A DNA stretch of 64,000 nt from Pandoraea sp. ASV26 (lineage in GTDB: Bacteria > Pseudomonadota > Gammaproteobacteria > Burkholderiales > Burkholderiaceae): positions 115,168 to 179,167 of the forward strand of contig NZ_JAELTP010000001.1 in NCBI RefSeq assembly GCF_016428915.1, written 5' to 3'. The notes beneath the pieces were generated by a model, which saw only the letters and a list, made by a program, of their open reading frames with translations, made no database searches and was not told the DNA's origin. Positions 60,581-64,000 of this stretch are shown piece after piece. Within the stretch, counting starts at the first letter, position 1, and each line of letters begins with the position of its first letter. Made by a program: the position numbers and the translations under genes.

Positions 60581-62002
60581 ATGTCATCTGTCATCAATAC
60601 CAATATCTTCTCGCAGATTGCTCAGCGTAATCTGAGCGCGTCGCAAGGCGCACTGCAAACCTCGATCACGCGTCTGTCGTCGGGCCTGCGTATCAACAGC
60701 GCGGCTGACGATGCTGCCGGTCTGGCAATTACCGACCGCATGACGTCGCAGATCAACGGTCTGACGCAAGCTTCGCAGAACGCCAACGACGGTATCTCGC
60801 TGGTGCAGACCGCTGCCGGCGCCCTGTCGTCGATCACGGACAACCTGCAACGTATCCGTACGCTGGCTGTGCAAGCCACGAACTCGACGAACTCGGATTC
60901 GGACCGTGCCGCACTGGACCAGGAAGTCCAACAGCGTCTGGCTGAAATCAACCGTCTGGCTTCGCAAACCCAGTTCAACGGTCAATCGGTGCTCAACGGC
61001 ACGATGGGCGTGGCGAACTTCCAGGTTGGCGCCAACGCCGGCCAGACCATCTCGGTCAACCTGTCGCAAAGCATGACCACCGCCAGCATCGGCGCCGTGG
61101 CTCAAGCCAACTCGACGACCAACCCGCTGTCGTTCACGGTCGCCGCTGGCGCCCTGACGATTCAGGACGGCACGGGCACGGCACAGAACGTTGCTGCCGG
61201 CACGTACAACAACGCCACCGACCTGGCCGCCGCCATCAACACGGCAGGTGCCAAGGCTGGCTTCACGGCCAACATCGCTTCGGTGACGTCGACCGGCCAA
61301 CTGCTGATCACCAACACCGACCCGAACGCTGGCCTGACCATCGGCGGTGCTGCTCAGACCACGCTGGGTCTGGCCGCGACCATCGCTGCTGGCGGTGCTG
61401 CGCAAACGTCGACCGGCGTTGCTTCGCAATTCCAGACGACGCTCGCCACCGGCGACCTGACCTTCACGGTCAACGGCGTTTCCCACGACATCACCGGCAC
61501 GTTCAAGAGCTCGGCTGACCTGGCAACGGCGATCAACTCGGCGAACATCGGCATCAACGCGTTCATCGACCAGAACGGCGCGATGCACATCAGCTCGGGC
61601 CAGGCGTTCAACATCTCGTCGACCAACACCGGCACGCCGCCGACGTTGACGCAGCTGGGCCTGACCGCCGGCACGTACACGACCGCCGGCAGCCTGGCCA
61701 CGGCCAACGTGACGTCGATCAACAACGCCACGCTGATGCTGTCGCAGATCGACGCGGCCATCAACACCGTCGACACGTTCAACGCAACGCTGGGCGCAAC
61801 GCAAAACCGCTTCCAGTCGACGATCTCGAGCCTGTCGACCACGACGCAAAACCTGACGCAAGCGCGTTCGGGTGTGCAAGACACGGACTACGCAGCGGAA
61901 ACGGCTAACCTGACCCGCTCGCAGATCCTGCAACAAGCCGGTATCTCGATGCTGTCGCAAGCCAACCAGCTGCCGCAGCAAGTGCTCAAGCTCCTCCAGT
62001 AA
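60581..62002 (+). CDS. fliC: Flagellin
   Basis: A 473-residue filament protein. The conserved D0/D1 ends are intact: SVINTNIFSQIAQRNLSASQGALQTSITRLSSGLRINSAADDAAGLAI at the N-terminus and the SQILQQAGISMLSQANQLPQQVLKLLQ end. The exposed middle (about 170-385) is Thr/Ala/Gly-rich with two similar halves (residues around TFTVAAGALTIQDGTG and TGDLTFTVNGVSH), the flagellin hook-in motif. AAAGGAG precedes the ATG. Exported and capped by FliD encoded next. Confidence 0.98.
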   Translation: MSSVINTNIFSQIAQRNLSASQGALQTSITRLSSGLRINSAADDAAGLAITDRMTSQINGLTQASQNANDGISLVQTAAGALSSITDNLQRIRTLAVQATNSTNSDSDRAALDQEVQQRLAEINRLASQTQFNGQSVLNGTMGVANFQVGANAGQTISVNLSQSMTTASIGAVAQANSTTNPLSFTVAAGALTIQDGTGTAQNVAAGTYNNATDLAAAINTAGAKAGFTANIASVTSTGQLLITNTDPNAGLTIGGAAQTTLGLAATIAAGGAAQTSTGVASQFQTTLATGDLTFTVNGVSHDITGTFKSSADLATAINSANIGINAFIDQNGAMHISSGQAFNISSTNTGTPPTLTQLGLTAGTYTTAGSLATANVTSINNATLMLSQIDAAINTVDTFNATLGATQNRFQSTISSLSTTTQNLTQARSGVQDTDYAAETANLTRSQILQQAGISMLSQANQLPQQVLKLLQ

Positions 62003-62024
62003 TACCGGAGTAGTTCCTAGCACG

Positions 62025-62048
62025 GCCGGTGCGCGCAAGTGCACCGGC
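62025..62048 (+). terminator. Hairpin after fliC
   Basis: Perfect 8-bp stem GCCGGTGC / GCACCGGC with an 8-nt loop, 23 bp after the fliC stop; no U-run, so it may only slow decay or partly terminate before fliD. Confidence 0.45.
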
Positions 62049-62158
62049 AAGTCGGCGGCGTCACTGCATAGCGGTGCCGCCGCCGCACGCTTTACAGACC
62101 GGGACACACGCACGACGGTCTGGCAGTAAAAACCAGTTCAACGAAGCGAGAGCAAAAA

Positions 62159-64000
62159 ATGGCAACTTCGAGTTCAGCAGGCAGCATTTCCTCCCCCGGT
62201 ATCGGTTCGGGGCTGGACGTCAACGCCCTTGTTACGAGCCTGATGCAGCCTGCCAACAACAAGCTCACGCTGCTCAAGAACCAGGAATCCAGTTTTCAGA
62301 CCAAGCTCTCCGCGCTCGGTCAGCTCCAATCGGCATTGTCCGCGTTCCAGGCGTCGCTGCTGACCCTGTCGAGCGCTTCGCAATACCTGCAAATGTCGGC
62401 GAACGTTGCCGACAACACGATTCTCACCGCGTCGAGCACCACGGGGGCGGCGGCCGGCGCCTACTCGGTCAACGTCTCGCAGCTCGCCCAGGCACAGAGC
62501 CTGACGACGAGCGGGGTGACGAACCAGTCGAGCGCCATCGGCACGGGCACGCCGACCCAGCTGACCTTCTCGTTCGGCACGATCACGGGCGGCACGCTCA
62601 CCAACGGCATCTATACCGGCGCGGGCTTCACGGCCAACGCCTCGCAGCAGCCGGTCACGATCACCATCAATAGCAGCAACAACTCGTTGCAGGGCATTCG
62701 CGACGCAATCAACGCGTCGGGCGCCCCGGTCTCGGCATCGATCGTCAACGACGGCAGCAACACCCCGTACCGCCTCGTACTCACGTCGAAAACGACGGGC
62801 GAGAACATGAGCATGAATGTGAGCGCGGCGGCCGGCGGCGACGCGACGATCAGCAACATGCTCTCCTACGACGCGACGGGCACGCAGAACCTCACGCAGA
62901 CCTCCGCCGGGCAAAACGCCAAGCTGACCGTCAACGGTCTGGCCATTACCAGCCCGACGAACAGCATTCAGAACTCGGTGCAGGGCTTGTCGCTGTCGCT
63001 CATCAAGACGGGCACCACGACGGTCACGCTGAGCAACAATTCGTCCGCAGTCACGCAGGCTGTGCAGAGCTTCGCCACGGCGTACAACACGCTGCAAAGC
63101 ACGATGGGCACGCTCACGCAGTACGACCCGACGGGCAAGGCGACCGGCGCGCTGATCGGTGATTCGACGGTGAATCTGGTCCAGAACCAGTTGCAAACGA
63201 TCCTGAACGGCCGGCTGCCGGGCGTGCAGGCTAACGGCCTGACGTCGCTCGCGCAGATTGGCGTGAACTTCCAGACCGACGGCACGCTCGCGGTCGACAC
63301 GTCGGCACTGAACAAGGCGATGTCGAGCGGCACGGGCTTCCAGCAACTCGCCTCGCTGCTCGCCACGAACGGCATCAGCACCGACAGTCTGGTGACCTAC
63401 GGCAGTTCGACGAGCAAGACCCAGCCGGGCAACTACGCCGTGAACATCACGCAGGTAGCCACGCAGGGTACGGCGACGGGCGCGGTCACGCTGCCGGCCA
63501 GCACCACCATCTCGGCCGCGAACAACCAGCTCAACATTCTGCTCGACGGCAACAACGCGAGCATCGTGATCCCGAACGGCACGTACACGGCCGACCAGCT
63601 CGCCACGGCCATCCAGTCGGCAATCAACGGCAACAGCGTGTTCTCGGCTGCCGGTTCGGGCGTGAGCGTCACGCAGAAGAACGGCGTGCTGACCATCACG
63701 TCGAACCGCTACGGTTCGGCGTCGCGCGTGCAGGTCACGGGCGGCTCCGCCTCGGAAGGCGTGTTCGGCACCAACACGCTCACGACGGGCGTGGACGTGC
63801 AAGGCACCATCGGCGGCATGTCGGCGGTGGGCAGCGGCCAGTCGCTCACGGGCGCTACGGGTACGGCCGTCGAAGGTCTGAAGCTGACCATCAGCGGCAC
63901 GAATACGGGCAGCCGTGGCTCGGTGGCGTTCTCGCAGGGCTACGCTTCGCTGCTGAACAATCAGGTCTCGGACTTCCTGAGCACGTCGGGCGCGATCTCG
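62159..64000 (+). CDS. fliD: Flagellar filament cap protein FliD, C-terminus beyond the window
   Basis: The first 614 codons of the capping protein that guides flagellin folding at the filament tip. GIGSGLDVNALVTSLMQPANNKLTLLKNQESSFQTKLSALGQLQSALSAFQ (about 15-65) is the FliD N-terminal coiled region; a long Thr/Ser/Gly-rich body follows. The window ends in SLLNNQVSDFLSTSGAIS, close to the C-terminal coiled region, so perhaps 50 residues are missing. A middle NAVNITQVA-like hook-in motif at about 430 is visible. The start is at 62159; GCGAGAG upstream is a modest ribosome site. Confidence 0.93.
   Translation, partial: MATSSSAGSISSPGIGSGLDVNALVTSLMQPANNKLTLLKNQESSFQTKLSALGQLQSALSAFQASLLTLSSASQYLQMSANVADNTILTASSTTGAAAGAYSVNVSQLAQAQSLTTSGVTNQSSAIGTGTPTQLTFSFGTITGGTLTNGIYTGAGFTANASQQPVTITINSSNNSLQGIRDAINASGAPVSASIVNDGSNTPYRLVLTSKTTGENMSMNVSAAAGGDATISNMLSYDATGTQNLTQTSAGQNAKLTVNGLAITSPTNSIQNSVQGLSLSLIKTGTTTVTLSNNSSAVTQAVQSFATAYNTLQSTMGTLTQYDPTGKATGALIGDSTVNLVQNQLQTILNGRLPGVQANGLTSLAQIGVNFQTDGTLAVDTSALNKAMSSGTGFQQLASLLATNGISTDSLVTYGSSTSKTQPGNYAVNITQVATQGTATGAVTLPASTTISAANNQLNILLDGNNASIVIPNGTYTADQLATAIQSAINGNSVFSAAGSGVSVTQKNGVLTITSNRYGSASRVQVTGGSASEGVFGTNTLTTGVDVQGTIGGMSAVGSGQSLTGATGTAVEGLKLTISGTNTGSRGSVAFSQGYASLLNNQVSDFLSTSGAIS

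Overview
The window reads as a chromosomal segment of a high-GC betaproteobacterium of the Burkholderiaceae, most like Pandoraea. The basis is codon use and close resemblance of hemE, priA, putA, gcvTHP and fliC/fliD to what I know of that family. No plasmid backbone, phage module, insertion sequence or CRISPR array was seen.

Layout. 1-7.2 kb: end of an esterase gene, a PheC-like periplasmic dehydratase, hemE, priA (preceded by two consensus DnaA boxes) and a sulfite dehydrogenase pair (sorAB). 7.2-14.7 kb: proline and amino-acid use, with putA behind a promoter that carries a perfect inverted GTTGCA operator, then putP and a LivK-type binding protein. 14.8-24.1 kb: the most unusual region, four paralogous minus-strand genes for shufflon-type PilV-like tip pilins (here A, B, C, D), with an AGCS alanine symporter between A and B. 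They share the pilin domain and have diverged or missing C-terminal domains. B, C and D are each followed by a terminator, and A, B and C share an upstream element. No recombinase or pilus assembly gene is visible.

24.1-30.7 kb: serine and glycine breakdown (sdaA, then gcvT-gcvH-gcvP behind a tandem glycine riboswitch with a terminator and a good sigma-70 promoter). 30.8-38.9 kb: housekeeping genes (zinc-ribbon membrane protein, Rep helicase, metallophosphoesterase, diheme cytochrome c, tRNA-Arg(CCG), NAD(P)HX repair enzyme) with two tiny membrane or secreted proteins. 38.9-47.6 kb: a redox and stress cluster on one strand (dps, two zinc alcohol dehydrogenases, PRC-barrel protein, succinate-semialdehyde-type dehydrogenase, three-subunit transhydrogenase pntA-pntAB-pntB).

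47.6-58.2 kb: an isolated flgH coupled to a small lipoprotein gene, a BaeSR-like pair, a YSC84-type lipoprotein, an SsuABC/TauABC-like ABC transporter, and an OmpR/TctDE-type two-component system. 58.2-64 kb: a perfect FNR/ANR box before a soluble NarX-type kinase and LuxR-type regulator, then fliC with a sigma-28-like promoter, and fliD, cut by the window end.

The best candidate for something undescribed is the PilV-like array with its shared upstream element, its lack of pilin Glu5 and a nine-G tract at one ribosome binding site. All similarities are judged by eye from motifs; no database search was run.
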